Shown here: piece by piece, positions 16,450 through 25,797 of the stretch
Layout: each line of letters starts with the position of its first letter
Numbering within the stretch: the first letter of the stretch is position 1
NCBI GenBank assembly: GCA_963707135.1
Contig: CAVPOY010000044.1
Span: 124,001-188,000 of the forward strand
Direction of reading: 5' to 3'
Length of the DNA stretch: 64,000 nt
Source of the DNA: JBGSTR01 sp963707135
Lineage (GTDB): Bacteria > Pseudomonadota > Gammaproteobacteria > Chromatiales > Chromatiaceae
Notes under the pieces: model-generated
Told to the model about the DNA's origin: nothing
The model's database searches: none
The model's input: the letters and a program-made list of their open reading frames with translations, nothing else
Position numbers and translations under genes: made by a program

Positions 16450-18246
16450 ATGAGTGAATCGAGCAGAATCGGCGTCATCCGCGACATCAACGGACCCATC
16501 GTCACTATCGACCTGCCCGGTGTGCGTAGCGGCGAGCAGGTCAAGATCGGCGAGCTGGGCCTGTTCGGCGAGGTCATCTCGTTGCGCGGCGCGCAGGCGG
16601 TGGTCCAGACCTACGAGTCCACCGATGGGGTACGTCCGGGCGAGCCCGCCCAGGGTCTGGGCTGGCCCCTGTCGGTCGAGCTCGGGCCGGGACTGATGGG
16701 CGGCATCTTCGACGGCGTGCAGCGCCCGCTGGAAAAGATCGCCCTGGAATCCGGGGACTATATCCGCCGCGGAATCAGCGTACCCGCGCTGGATCGCGGC
16801 CGGCTGTGGGAGTTCGAGCCCAACAAGGCCCTCGATCCCGGCGCCCGGGTCGGACCCGGGACCGTGCTCGGAACGGTCGAGGAGACCCGATCGGTCGAGC
16901 ACCGGATCCTGGTGCCGCCGGGGATCGAGGGGGAGCTCGAGGAGATCGCCCCCGGCGGCGACTACGACGTCGAGGCCACGATCGCGCGGGTGCGGGACGG
17001 AAAGGGCCATAGCCACCGCCTGAGCCTTTACCATCGCTGGCCAGTGCGCAAGCCGCGTCCCTACCGGCAGCGGGACGACGGCGTGTCCCCGCTGATCACC
17101 GGCCAGCGGGTGATCGACACCTTCTTCCCCCAGCTCAAGGGCGGCAAGGGCGCGGTCCCGGGCCCGTTCGGCGCCGGCAAGACCGTCGTCCAGCAGCAGA
17201 TTGCCCGCTGGTCGAACGCGGACATCGTCATTTACGTGGGCTGCGGCGAGCGCGGCAATGAGCTCGTGGACGTGCTGGAAAGCTTCCCTGAGCTCGACGA
17301 CCCCTACTCCGGGCGAAAGCTGATGGAGCGGACCCTGTTGGTCGCCAACACGTCGAACATGCCGGTGGTCGCGCGCGAAGCGTCGGTGTATGTCGGCATC
17401 ACCATGGCCGAATACTACCGGGACATGGGCTACGACGTGGTCATGCTCGCCGACTCGACCAGCCGTTGGGCCGAGGCCCTGCGCGAGGTCTCCGGCCGGC
17501 TCGGTCAGATGCCGGTCGAGGAAGGTTACCCGGCCTATCTGGCCTCCCGGCTGGCCGCGGTCTACGAGCGCGCCGGGCGCGTCGAAACCTTCGGCGCGGG
17601 GGCCGGCTCTGTGACGCTGATCGGCGCCGTCTCGCCACCCGGCGGGGACTTCTCCGAGCCGGTGACCAGCCACACCAAGGACATCATCGAGACCTTCTGG
17701 GCCCTGTCAAAGGAGCTCGCGGACGCGCGCCACTACCCGTCCATCGATTGGGTTACGAGCTTCTCGGGCCATGTCCAGACGGCCGCCCAGTGGTGGCACA
17801 AGGAGGTGGACCCGGACTGGGAGAAGCGCCGGACTTCCGCGCTCGCGCTGCTGGCCCGCGACGCGGAGCTCTCGCGGATAGTCAACCTGGTCGGCCCGGA
17901 GGCGCTGTCGGATGCCCAGCGATGGGAGCTCGAGGGCGCCGCGCTGGTCAAGGAAGGCGTGCTGCAACAGAGCGCCCTGGATGACGTGGACACCTTCTGC
18001 TCACCGCAGAAGCAATACGCCCTCGTCGATCTGGCGATCAGCATCTACAAGCGAGGCGCCGCTCTGATCGAGCTCGGCGTGCCGGTGGCCGAGCTCCAGA
18101 ACCTGCCGATCCTGGCGAAGATGCGCCGCATAAAGTCCATGTACACCAGTGAGCAGATGGATCAGATTCGGGCCTTTCGCAGCGAGGTCGACCAGACGAT
18201 GGAGACCATCCGGGTCGAGTACGCCAAGCACCGGGAGCACGCGTGA
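16450..18246 (+). CDS. atpA: V-type ATPase catalytic subunit A (operon 2)
   Basis: Catalytic subunit A, 598 aa. The P-loop GPFGAGKT has Lys244 and is followed by YVGCGERGNE (catalytic glutamate) and TSRWAEALREVSGRLGQ. The N-terminal beta-barrel starts GVIRDINGPIVTIDLPG and the V-type bulge region is present. All catalytic residues I can check are intact. It is clearly related to the operon 1 A subunit but diverged across its length, which suggests two old lineages rather than a fresh tandem copy. Confidence 0.96.
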   Translation: MSESSRIGVIRDINGPIVTIDLPGVRSGEQVKIGELGLFGEVISLRGAQAVVQTYESTDGVRPGEPAQGLGWPLSVELGPGLMGGIFDGVQRPLEKIALESGDYIRRGISVPALDRGRLWEFEPNKALDPGARVGPGTVLGTVEETRSVEHRILVPPGIEGELEEIAPGGDYDVEATIARVRDGKGHSHRLSLYHRWPVRKPRPYRQRDDGVSPLITGQRVIDTFFPQLKGGKGAVPGPFGAGKTVVQQQIARWSNADIVIYVGCGERGNELVDVLESFPELDDPYSGRKLMERTLLVANTSNMPVVAREASVYVGITMAEYYRDMGYDVVMLADSTSRWAEALREVSGRLGQMPVEEGYPAYLASRLAAVYERAGRVETFGAGAGSVTLIGAVSPPGGDFSEPVTSHTKDIIETFWALSKELADARHYPSIDWVTSFSGHVQTAAQWWHKEVDPDWEKRRTSALALLARDAELSRIVNLVGPEALSDAQRWELEGAALVKEGVLQQSALDDVDTFCSPQKQYALVDLAISIYKRGAALIELGVPVAELQNLPILAKMRRIKSMYTSEQMDQIRAFRSEVDQTMETIRVEYAKHREHA

Positions 18247-18325
18247 GACAGGGGGCGCCGGGCAGCGCGACGCGGTTTCCCCAGTCGCCGCCCCGGTCGG
18301 CAAGAATCCACAGGACCCTTAGACC

Positions 18326-19705
18326 ATGAGCATCAAAGACTACCGCACCGTAACGGAGGCCCGGGGGGGGCTTCTGGTGGTCCGGGACGCCCCCGGCGTG
18401 GCATTTGGGGATCGCGTGCGCATCGAGGATCACGCCGCCCAGGTGCGCAACGGGCAGGTGATTCGGACCGCTAACGACGAGGTTCTGATCCTGGTCTTCG
18501 AGGGCACCGATGACCTCGACCTGGAGAGCACCTGGGTGCGTTTTCTCGATGAGCCCGTCGAGATCGCGCTGTCGGTGGAGTTGCTGGGCCGCGAGTTCAA
18601 CGGCCTGGGCGTCCCCAGGGACGGTCGCCCCCCTATCCTGTCGAACCTGCGCCGCCCGGTTTCCGGCTCGGCGATCAACCCGGCCGCCCGGACCTATCCC
18701 CGCGAGTTCATCCAGACCGGCGTTTCCACCATCGACGGCCTGAACTCTCTGGTGCGCGGCCAGAAGCTGCCGATCTTCTCGGGATCCGGGCTGCCGCACA
18801 ACCGGCTCGCCGCCCAGATCGTCCGCCAGGCCAAGCTCAAGGACGAGGACACGAGCTTCTCGATCGTGTTCGCCGCGATGGGCGTGTCCTATGCCGACGC
18901 CAAGTTCTTCCGCGACGAATTCGCCAGCTCCGGCGTGCTGCGCAACGTTGTCATGTTCATCAATCTGGCGGACGACCCGCCGGTGGAGCGGCTCACCCTG
19001 CCCCGCACGGCATTGACCGCGGCCGAGTACCTGGCCTACGACCTGGACCGACACGTGCTCGTCGTCATGACCGACATGACCTACTACGCGGAGGCCCTGC
19101 GCGAGGTTGCCACGGCCAAGGGCGACGTTCCGGCCCGCAAGGGTTACCCGGGCTATCTATACTCGGACCTCGCCGAGATCTACGAGCGCTGCGGGCGTAT
19201 CCACGACCGCCATGGCTCGATCACCATGATGCCCGTGGTCAGCATGCCGTCCGACGACATCACCCACCCTATCCCGGACCTTACCGGCTACATCACCGAG
19301 GGTCAGATCGTGCTCTCGCGCGAGCTGCACAACCAGGGCGTCTACCCTCCGGTGCACATCTCGCCGAGTCTCTCCCGACTGATGAAGGACGGCATCGGCA
19401 AGGACGACACGCGCGAGGATCACCCCCGGGTTTCGGCCCAGATCTATGCCCTGTATGCCAAAGCCCAGGAGACCCGCAATCTGGCGTCCATCATAGGTGC
19501 CGATGAGCTGTCCGAGCGCGACCGTCGCTACCTGAAGTTCGCCGACGCCTTCGATGACCGGTTTGTCGGTCAGGGCGAGGCGGAGGACCGATCGATCGAG
19601 GCGACCTTGAACCTGGCCTGGGAGCTGATGAGCGAGTTCCCTCGTGACATGCTCACCCGGTTGAAGGAAACCGATCTGGCCAAGTACTACCAAGGAAGCG
19701 AATAG
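18326..19705 (+). CDS. atpB: V-type ATPase subunit B (operon 2)
   Basis: Non-catalytic subunit B, 459 aa. It contains FSGSGLPHNRLA, AKFFRDEFASSG, ARKGYPGYLYSDLAE and the arginine-finger stretch SLSRLMKDGIG. It begins 79 bp after A, a gap containing no gene, and is followed after 65 bp by D. It forms the A3B3 head with the 598-aa A subunit. Confidence 0.95.
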   Translation: MSIKDYRTVTEARGGLLVVRDAPGVAFGDRVRIEDHAAQVRNGQVIRTANDEVLILVFEGTDDLDLESTWVRFLDEPVEIALSVELLGREFNGLGVPRDGRPPILSNLRRPVSGSAINPAARTYPREFIQTGVSTIDGLNSLVRGQKLPIFSGSGLPHNRLAAQIVRQAKLKDEDTSFSIVFAAMGVSYADAKFFRDEFASSGVLRNVVMFINLADDPPVERLTLPRTALTAAEYLAYDLDRHVLVVMTDMTYYAEALREVATAKGDVPARKGYPGYLYSDLAEIYERCGRIHDRHGSITMMPVVSMPSDDITHPIPDLTGYITEGQIVLSRELHNQGVYPPVHISPSLSRLMKDGIGKDDTREDHPRVSAQIYALYAKAQETRNLASIIGADELSERDRRYLKFADAFDDRFVGQGEAEDRSIEATLNLAWELMSEFPRDMLTRLKETDLAKYYQGSE

Positions 19706-19770
19706 CCGAACGCCAGTCGTGGTCATCCCGGCAATCGCACGAACAACGGCCCACTCAACCTCATAGAGAC

Positions 19771-20394
19771 ATGGCACAGCAACTGATCAAGGTCCCGCCG
19801 ACCAAGAACACCTTGCTTCGCCTGAAGAAGCAGGTCAGGTTCCTCGAGGAAGGCCATGATCTCCTCGAGCGCAAGCGCGAGCTGCTGACCCGTCTTGTCT
19901 ACGAGCGCATAGGCGAATACCGCCGGTTGAGGGAGGAGACCGAGAAGGCGCTCGCAGAAGGCTACCGGTGCTTGAGCATTACCCACCTGCGCATGGGTAG
20001 CCGGGGTATACATCAGGCCGCACTCGGGTCTGGTCCGGCCCTCCAGGTCGACATTCTGCCGCGCCGTGCCCTTGGCGTGGAGTATCCGGCCGTTACCAGC
20101 TCCCGTATCCCGCTGAAACCGGTCGGCCTGCTCGGCACCGACGCAAGCTTCGACACGACGCGCGAGAATCTGGCCAACGCGGCCGTTCTACTGGCCCGGC
20201 TTGGCGAGGTCGAGATAGCCCTTCACCGGTTGCTTGAGGAGCAGCGTAAGGCCCAAAAACGGGTGAACGCGCTGAAATACAACATCATCCCTTTGTACCG
20301 CCGAACGATTCACTTTATCCAGTCCGCGTTGGAGGAAGAGGAACGCAACACTCTATTCCAGGTCAAGCTCCTGCGGCAGCGGGCCGAAATCTAG
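19771..20394 (+). CDS. atpD: V-type ATPase subunit D (operon 2)
   Basis: A 207-aa rotor-shaft subunit D. The N-terminal PPTKNTLLRLKKQVRFLEEG is a family signature. Long coiled-coil helices at both ends flank a middle beta-rich part. It ends with TAG at 20394 and closes the rightward operon. It lacks the Gly/Pro tail seen on the operon 1 homologue. Confidence 0.93.
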   Translation: MAQQLIKVPPTKNTLLRLKKQVRFLEEGHDLLERKRELLTRLVYERIGEYRRLREETEKALAEGYRCLSITHLRMGSRGIHQAALGSGPALQVDILPRRALGVEYPAVTSSRIPLKPVGLLGTDASFDTTRENLANAAVLLARLGEVEIALHRLLEEQRKAQKRVNALKYNIIPLYRRTIHFIQSALEEEERNTLFQVKLLRQRAEI

Positions 20395-20480
20395 TTCCCC
20401 CCGCCCCATCGCGGATCCCACGCCGGTCGTATATCCCGTACTAGGCCGTCTTGCTCCTAACCGACGCCCCCTCGCCAGCC

Positions 20481-21572
20481 CTACAGGCTATTGATCAAAT
20501 CCTTGTACTGTTCGGAAATCCTTCTCCAGGTGTAATCGCTACTTGCAATCTCCTTCATACGCCGCCTGTTTCGCTCCATGTCCTCCGTAGACAAAGAAGC
20601 CAATAAGCCTCGCAGCGACGCAGCATCCTGAAAGAATGCCGCCTGATCCTTTGTCGTCTCCCGGTTCGTCGGGACGTCGTACGAAACTATCGCATTCCCC
20701 AAGTTCATCGCTTCAACCAGAGAAGGAGCCGTTCCGCAACGCGAATGGGAATGCACGTACACATACGCATTCCCCCGAACATAGTCCAACTCATCCTTGT
20801 CGTAAATTGCATCGAGCAAGATCATGTTCGGGTGCCCCGAGTACTTCTCCTTGAGCTCCCTGCCATACCCGGATACCTCCCAGTTGGAGACCAAAACAAT
20901 CTTGTAATCGTTAAACGATTCGAACGCCTCCAATACGAGATGGATGTTGTTATCAATTTGAGCCCGGGAAACGCTGACCGCATACCTATTCTTCACAAAT
21001 GGATATTTTTCGGAGAAGCGCGGGTCATCCGGCGCGATCCTCTGGACATGATCCCCCCCATAGCGGATAACCACCGAATCCGCGCCAAAATTATCCTTCA
21101 AACTCTGTTGATACAACCGGTTGTCCGCAATGTTCACGTCGGCGAACTTGGCGGCCACTCGATGGTTGAATTTCGCCCACATCCTCTGCAACCCATTGAG
21201 CTTCTCCCTTTCCCATTCATTAAGCCCGCCATGATTGACAACGACTTTCCTTCCCGCGAGGTACTTTACGGGCGTGATGAACCCCGATCCGACCGGGCTC
21301 AAATAGAGAATAACATCGGTATGCAACAGCGCATCGAAAAAGGTCAGCACATCATAAAAAATGCCGGTGAACCCATTTGCTTCCAGCTTCAGGTACTTCA
21401 ATTTCGCACCGAAATAACTCGGATCACGCACCGGATATTTATGCGCGTTGCAGTAGACGGTTATGTCAAACTCGGAGCCAAGATACTGGCAAAGAAAATC
21501 AGCAAGCGTTTCAAACCCGCCATACTTCGCCGGAACGCCGTGCGTTCCCACGATATGCACTTTCGTTTTCAA
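20481..21572 (-). CDS. DUF1972-type glycosyltransferase (rhamnosyltransferase-like)
   Basis: A 363-aa GT-B glycosyltransferase. The N-terminal KVHIVGTHGVPAKYGGFET is the hallmark of DUF1972, found in rhamnosyltransferases that build capsule, O-antigen or S-layer glycans. The C-terminal half has SVSRAQIDNNIHLVLEAFE and the nucleotide-sugar binding region AYVYVHSHSRCGTAPSLVEAM. It would act at the cytoplasmic membrane face with an NDP-sugar. Base composition is visibly lower in GC than that of the ATPase genes, suggesting acquisition. The neighbouring RmlD-like gene could supply dTDP-rhamnose. Confidence 0.85.
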   Translation of the reverse strand: MKTKVHIVGTHGVPAKYGGFETLADFLCQYLGSEFDITVYCNAHKYPVRDPSYFGAKLKYLKLEANGFTGIFYDVLTFFDALLHTDVILYLSPVGSGFITPVKYLAGRKVVVNHGGLNEWEREKLNGLQRMWAKFNHRVAAKFADVNIADNRLYQQSLKDNFGADSVVIRYGGDHVQRIAPDDPRFSEKYPFVKNRYAVSVSRAQIDNNIHLVLEAFESFNDYKIVLVSNWEVSGYGRELKEKYSGHPNMILLDAIYDKDELDYVRGNAYVYVHSHSRCGTAPSLVEAMNLGNAIVSYDVPTNRETTKDQAAFFQDAASLRGLLASLSTEDMERNRRRMKEIASSDYTWRRISEQYKDLINSL

Positions 21573-21753
21573 ACTCGCACCTTTTCAGAAAGCACAAACT
21601 TCTTCGAAACCCGGCTACCCACACGCTGGAACAGGCCCCGAAGCACCCGACTTCACGCGGGTTTTTGAGCCAAAAAGTGAACGCGTTCCCTGACGAACGC
21701 ATTGCGGGGCGCGAACGCCCCGCACATTCCGAATCCCCGAGAGCATCCCAACC

Positions 21754-22653
21754 TCAATCCAGATAACCTTGGTAGTATTCCTCGATATACTCCTTCAACG
21801 ACACCCGCCAATCCCGCATTTCATGGATGCCGCGCAACTGAAGCTTCTTCGTAATCAAACGCTCCGACGCCGGGCGCTCCGCGAAGTACACGTCTTTGAA
21901 ATAGTCGGAGTCGACAGGGGTAATCTGCACCTTGTCGGCAAGGCCCAGCACGTCGATCAGCTCTCGCGCGACTTCCAAACGGCTCGTCTGCCCGCCACAA
22001 ACACAGTTATAGAGTCCCCAGTATTCCTTGTCGATCAACTCGCCAACCGTCTTCGCAAAATCGTGCGTATAGGTCGGCGTGCCGTCCTTGTCATTTACAA
22101 TAAACAGCTCCTTCTTTCCGTCCTTGAGTTGCTTCATCAGCTTTTGAATGAACTTCTTGTCCTTGCGCGGACCAGATCCCATCATCCAACCCGCACGACA
22201 AACCAGGTAACGCGCCGCGTTCTCTACCACGAAGCGCTCACCCATATACTTCGAACGCGCATAAACACCTAGAGGGTTCGGTAAATCCCAATCGTCGTAC
22301 AGATCCTTCTTCCCGTCAAAAATGCCCGCGGTGCTGATGTAAAGAAGCGGGATCTCCAGCTTGTTCGCCAGGTATACCGCGTTCTCCACCGCCAGCGTAT
22401 TCGTCATATAGGTATCGTCAGCATTTTCCTCGCAGAACTCCAGATCCGTGTAGGCCCCGAGGTGGAAGAGGTAGTCGGGCGCAAACTCCTCCACATCTTT
22501 TCTGTACGCCTCCAGATCACGAAAATCCAGAAAAGACAGCCAATCTTCATTGACATCTTTATCGGTACACTTCAATTCATAAGAATTCCTGAATTGAGCA
22601 TGGAACGCTTCGCCCAGCATTCCACCGCAACCCGCGATGTACATCTTCTTCAT
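21754..22653 (-). CDS. RmlD-like SDR, putative dTDP-4-dehydrorhamnose reductase
   Basis: A 299-aa extended short-chain dehydrogenase. The N-terminal nucleotide-binding glycine motif is GCGGMLG, and the catalytic pair is in YARSKYMGE (Tyr-x3-Lys), with a Thr/Ser in LLYISTAGIF. The C-terminal substrate domain includes PASERLITKKL, a feature of RmlD-type reductases that make dTDP-L-rhamnose. The rmlA, B and C genes are not in the window. An alternative is another NDP-sugar reductase. The AT-richer composition matches the neighbouring glycosyltransferases. Confidence 0.75.
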   Translation of the reverse strand: MKKMYIAGCGGMLGEAFHAQFRNSYELKCTDKDVNEDWLSFLDFRDLEAYRKDVEEFAPDYLFHLGAYTDLEFCEENADDTYMTNTLAVENAVYLANKLEIPLLYISTAGIFDGKKDLYDDWDLPNPLGVYARSKYMGERFVVENAARYLVCRAGWMMGSGPRKDKKFIQKLMKQLKDGKKELFIVNDKDGTPTYTHDFAKTVGELIDKEYWGLYNCVCGGQTSRLEVARELIDVLGLADKVQITPVDSDYFKDVYFAERPASERLITKKLQLRGIHEMRDWRVSLKEYIEEYYQGYLD

Positions 22654-23011
22654 AGCTTCACCTCGACGTTAACCTAAGCAATTTGGACAATGTCGCCCGG
22701 ACCAAAAAGAGCCGATTACGCACGCTCGCAAATTTCTACGGCTCGACGGAATCGGGAGCCCGGAGCGATCCCGTCCGCCCCCGTTTAAAAAATCGCTATA
22801 GAATGAACCAACTCCCGGAGAAATGCAAACCGAACTCGTGAATATGTGAGGAACGGCGCATGTTGCTTGCCACTCACCGACTTCCGTAGGTTGCTAGCAC
22901 GGTGGAAAGGTCAATACAGATAGCTGTCGACATGATTATGCGCCGGCTACAGGAAACACTTCTCAAGGGCTTACGTCCATTGAACTCGCCGGGACATGCT
23001 TGGCCCGGACG
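22654..23011. other. Gene-free intergenic stretch in the glycan island
   Basis: About 360 bp with no credible ORF on either strand. It is AT-richer than the flanking chromosome and contains a run around 22790-22803 (TTTAAAAAATCGCTATAGAAT) that could be promoter-like. It probably holds the promoter of the leftward RmlD-like gene and possibly relics of lost glycan genes. Confidence 0.35.
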
Positions 23012-23036
23012 GGAAACGCAATAGATCAGCGTTTCC
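23012..23036. repeat. Hairpin repeat GGAAACGC / GCGTTTCC
   Basis: Perfect 8-bp arms (23012-23019 and 23029-23036) with a 9-base loop containing GATCA. It abuts the stop codon of the leftward glycosyltransferase. Related GGAAAACGC or GGAAACGC hairpins open the longer repeats at 24271 and 39987. There is no T-run on either strand, so it is a repeat element rather than a classical terminator. Confidence 0.5.
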
Positions 23037-24220
23037 TATGACGCTTTGTAGATATTTTCCAGTGCATCGTAGTATCTATCGGACGAAAACCTTTCCTGCG
23101 CGGCTTCCGCGATTTCCTGATGCTGCCAAGAAGTTATTGCCATCATCTCCGCAATGCGTTTGCCTAGATCCTCGACGTCGCCCGGCTTGAACAGGCGTCC
23201 GTTTTCCGGACAAATCAACTCGGGAATACCCCCGATATCAGCCCCCAAAACCGGCGTACCCATTCCCAGAGATTCAATTACCGACAGAGGATTGTTCTCG
23301 TACCACTCCGAGGGAATGACCATGAACCTAGCACCACCAAGGAGCCTTTTTATCGTTTCCCATGCTTGGTGGCCGAGAAACTCGATACTTGCCGACGAAT
23401 AGGTCTGAGTCAGCGAGTCCTTCATTGGACCGTCGCCTACGATCTTCAGCCTAAAGCCATCAACCATTCGGGCGGCTTTCAGCAATGTCTCCACGCCTTT
23501 CTCCTTGGAAAGGCGCCCCAGATAGACCGCATAATCCGCCTTCTCCGTTACTGGATCGAACTTCGACTTATCGGCAAAGTTATAGACATGAATGATCCGG
23601 TCTTTGTCGAATCCGGCTTCTATCATCTTGTTCCTTAGGAATCTCGAAGGAGATATAAAACGTGTAGTAAACTTCTCCAGTCGCTCCCTCGACCATGTGG
23701 AAGCCTCCAGGTAGCCAATGATGCTGCCGGGTAGACTACCTTTAACGCACCTGTTCTTGACAACACTCTTTCTGTCTGTCAGGCAATCCTCACATACGTT
23801 GCCGTTCCTCAAAAAGGTATAAGACGGACAGATCAACTTGTAGTCGTGGAGCGTCCAGAAGACCGGGATGTCACGTTTCCATGCCTCTTCTCCGATCACC
23901 GGCGAGAGTTGCGAGTGGACATTCTGCAGGTGAACGATCTGCGGCTCGAAGTCGTCGAGCAGCTTATTCCATTTTAGTTTGACCTCGCGCGAATACACTG
24001 GGCGGAGCACGGCCTCCTTGGCCCGACCGAGGTCAAACGACGTAAAGTCGACGCTTGAAGGCCAATAGTCGGAGTACTGGGACGGCAGATTCTCGGGATA
24101 CTGCATGCTAAAAACAGCAACCTCGTGACCGTGCGCCTCCAGCAGGTTCTTTAATTCGATCGTATGGATACAATCACCACCCCTGGGGTAGAAGAACTTA
24201 TTGGCTAAAAGAATCTTCAT
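23036..24220 (-). CDS. Family 4 glycosyltransferase
   Basis: A 394-aa GT-B enzyme of the GT4 family. ATG 24220 was chosen because MKILLANKFFYPRGGDCIHT is a typical GT4 N-terminus and the 29 residues upstream do not look coding. Further features are a Cys cluster CEDCLTDRKSVVKNRC, the second Rossmann domain AVYLGRLSKEKGVETLLKAA, and the sugar-nucleotide motif SEWYENNPLSVIESLGMGTP with its paired glutamates. It likely adds a sugar during surface polysaccharide synthesis. It belongs to the AT-richer three-gene island. Confidence 0.88.
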   Translation of the reverse strand: MKILLANKFFYPRGGDCIHTIELKNLLEAHGHEVAVFSMQYPENLPSQYSDYWPSSVDFTSFDLGRAKEAVLRPVYSREVKLKWNKLLDDFEPQIVHLQNVHSQLSPVIGEEAWKRDIPVFWTLHDYKLICPSYTFLRNGNVCEDCLTDRKSVVKNRCVKGSLPGSIIGYLEASTWSRERLEKFTTRFISPSRFLRNKMIEAGFDKDRIIHVYNFADKSKFDPVTEKADYAVYLGRLSKEKGVETLLKAARMVDGFRLKIVGDGPMKDSLTQTYSSASIEFLGHQAWETIKRLLGGARFMVIPSEWYENNPLSVIESLGMGTPVLGADIGGIPELICPENGRLFKPGDVEDLGKRIAEMMAITSWQHQEIAEAAQERFSSDRYYDALENIYKAS

Positions 24221-24721
24221 ATTTTTGCGGGGATACAAATTTTGCTTGCGTAGCGATCGGCTAGATCCTGGGAAACGCTGATATACGGCGTTTTTCGTCC
24301 GCTGCAAGAATGGCCCGAGCCGACTAGGCGCCAGAATGGAAATTGATCAGCACCTCCCTAGCGGCGCAGTCACATTCAGCCACGCGGTAATTCCTTGGAA
24401 TCGCGGATCTATGGCGGGTTACGTGCGGTGCCACGGGTAACAACTCTTTAAACACGTCTCGAAAGGTTTCTAGGCGGTTGCGACCTTTCTGTAGTTTCCC
24501 CAATGGGCGCCCCGGAACCCGTCTTTCCCACGAACCTGGAGGAGAGTAGGTGCTCATCCCAATGCCGGATGCCGAAACCGCGGTCGCTCCGAATGCCGCG
24601 TAGCCGGCTCGCGAAGGGCTGTTGGAGCGCTGGGCCGGTTGAGAGCTTAGGCATTATCCCGGATTGTGACGACGTCCGACGGACAGGCAGTGGCTAACTC
24701 GCGCCAAGCGGTCTAGAACGC
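24221..24721. other. Gene-free stretch containing a dispersed repeat
   Basis: Five hundred bases between the glycosyltransferase start and the metallophosphoesterase stop, with no convincing ORF. The part at 24271-24359 is a dispersed repeat (listed separately). The rest shows no homology I recognise and may be decayed sequence at the edge of the glycan island. Confidence 0.4.
24271..24359. repeat. Dispersed 89-bp repeat, copy A
   Basis: The copy begins with GGAAACGC plus a GCGTTTTT hairpin arm, then CGTCC, and ends with GCCAGAATGGAAATTGATCAGC and a CTCC block. It aligns without gaps along its full length with 39987-40075, about 60% identical by my count and near-identical in the last 30 bases. 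Its ends lie in non-coding DNA. It resembles a REP or MITE-like element. Confidence 0.55.
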
Positions 24722-25675
24722 TCAACTGCCCCCCAGGGAATCCATTGAAAGGGCGTAGACCGGCTCGACCTGGAAGGTTTCCGGGGCACCGGGATTCAGG
24801 GTGACCCGGACCCCGCCGATGACCGGCGAACCCGGTACCTCGACGCGTTCGAAGCGCTCGTACGGGACACCGATCTCTGGGTCGATTAGCGGCCGGTCAT
24901 GGCGGAATCGGTGACCGTCGCCGTGGATCGCCAGAACGCGGCCCGGAAATGCGGCCATCAATTCCAACAAGTCACGACGGAGTGGCCGATACCCCTTTTG
25001 CGGATTCGGTCGCTCGAACTGCGGATCGGCGTGGAAGAGCAACACCAGCGCGCGGGCACCGCGCTCACGCGCTTCCGTGATCAGCCGTTGCAAGAGCTCG
25101 TGGTTGGCCTGCTCGCGCCGCTCGACTTCCGACGCGGCTACCGCGTCGGCGCCCCGCAACCCGTTGTTGCTGCCGACAACGTGCAGGGACGCGACCATCA
25201 AACCTTCGAGCGCGAAATAGTGGATCTCCGGGTGCGTTGAGTCCACGCGCACAGGGCTCATCCCGCTCAACCGCAAGACCGTCGGATCGTCGAAGAAAAT
25301 CTCCCGAACACGCCTGAGCCGTACCAAAGGGTCCATCCCTCCGGCCGTCGACCGATGGCAATCGGTCCATTCGTTGTCGCCCGGGGTATAGACCACGGGC
25401 ACCGGCTGAGCTCGGAACAGGGCCGCGATCCCGTTCAGCTGGGCATCGGTGCAGCGCCCGCTGCCCGATTTGATGTCTCCGACATGGACGATGAAGCGCA
25501 ACGGATGTCGGAGCGCCTCGGCCCGAAGCATCTCGCCGAGGACGTCCTGCTCTGATTCCCAATACGGGAGATCGCCGACGGCAAAGAAGCGCAGAGGTTC
25601 GGCGAGGGCGCCGAGACATACAGTTCCCCAAAGTAGCAGGACCAGCATCGGTCTCTGGACAGCAGCAGGCCTCAT
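24722..25675 (-). CDS. Secreted calcineurin-like metallophosphoesterase
   Basis: A 317-aa protein from ATG 25675, with signal peptide PMLVLLLWGTVCLGALA. Metal-binding motifs of the calcineurin-like superfamily appear in order: FFAVGDLPY, VHVGDIKSG, PGDNEWTDC (in place of GNHD), LLFHADPQF and IHGDGHRFRHD. It should act in the periplasm or outside on an unknown phosphate ester. The longer ORF start at 25720 would spoil the signal peptide. It is divergent from srkA with about 120 bp between them. Confidence 0.85.
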   Translation of the reverse strand: MRPAAVQRPMLVLLLWGTVCLGALAEPLRFFAVGDLPYWESEQDVLGEMLRAEALRHPLRFIVHVGDIKSGSGRCTDAQLNGIAALFRAQPVPVVYTPGDNEWTDCHRSTAGGMDPLVRLRRVREIFFDDPTVLRLSGMSPVRVDSTHPEIHYFALEGLMVASLHVVGSNNGLRGADAVAASEVERREQANHELLQRLITEARERGARALVLLFHADPQFERPNPQKGYRPLRRDLLELMAAFPGRVLAIHGDGHRFRHDRPLIDPEIGVPYERFERVEVPGSPVIGGVRVTLNPGAPETFQVEPVYALSMDSLGGS

Positions 25676-25797
25676 TGACTCCGGGTCGCGGTGACGGCAG
25701 CGGATACGGCTGGGTACCATGATGGCGCGGACCTCGCCGCATGGGCAAGCTCGCGCAATAGCGGGTGTCGACGACGCAACCCGGTTAATATGGCGCG

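Noticed and set aside
2784..20394. Recent tandem inversion duplication of one ATPase operon
   Set aside because: Every subunit pair is diverged throughout, with different lengths for C, K and F; no near-identical stretch is visible, which argues against a recent copy.
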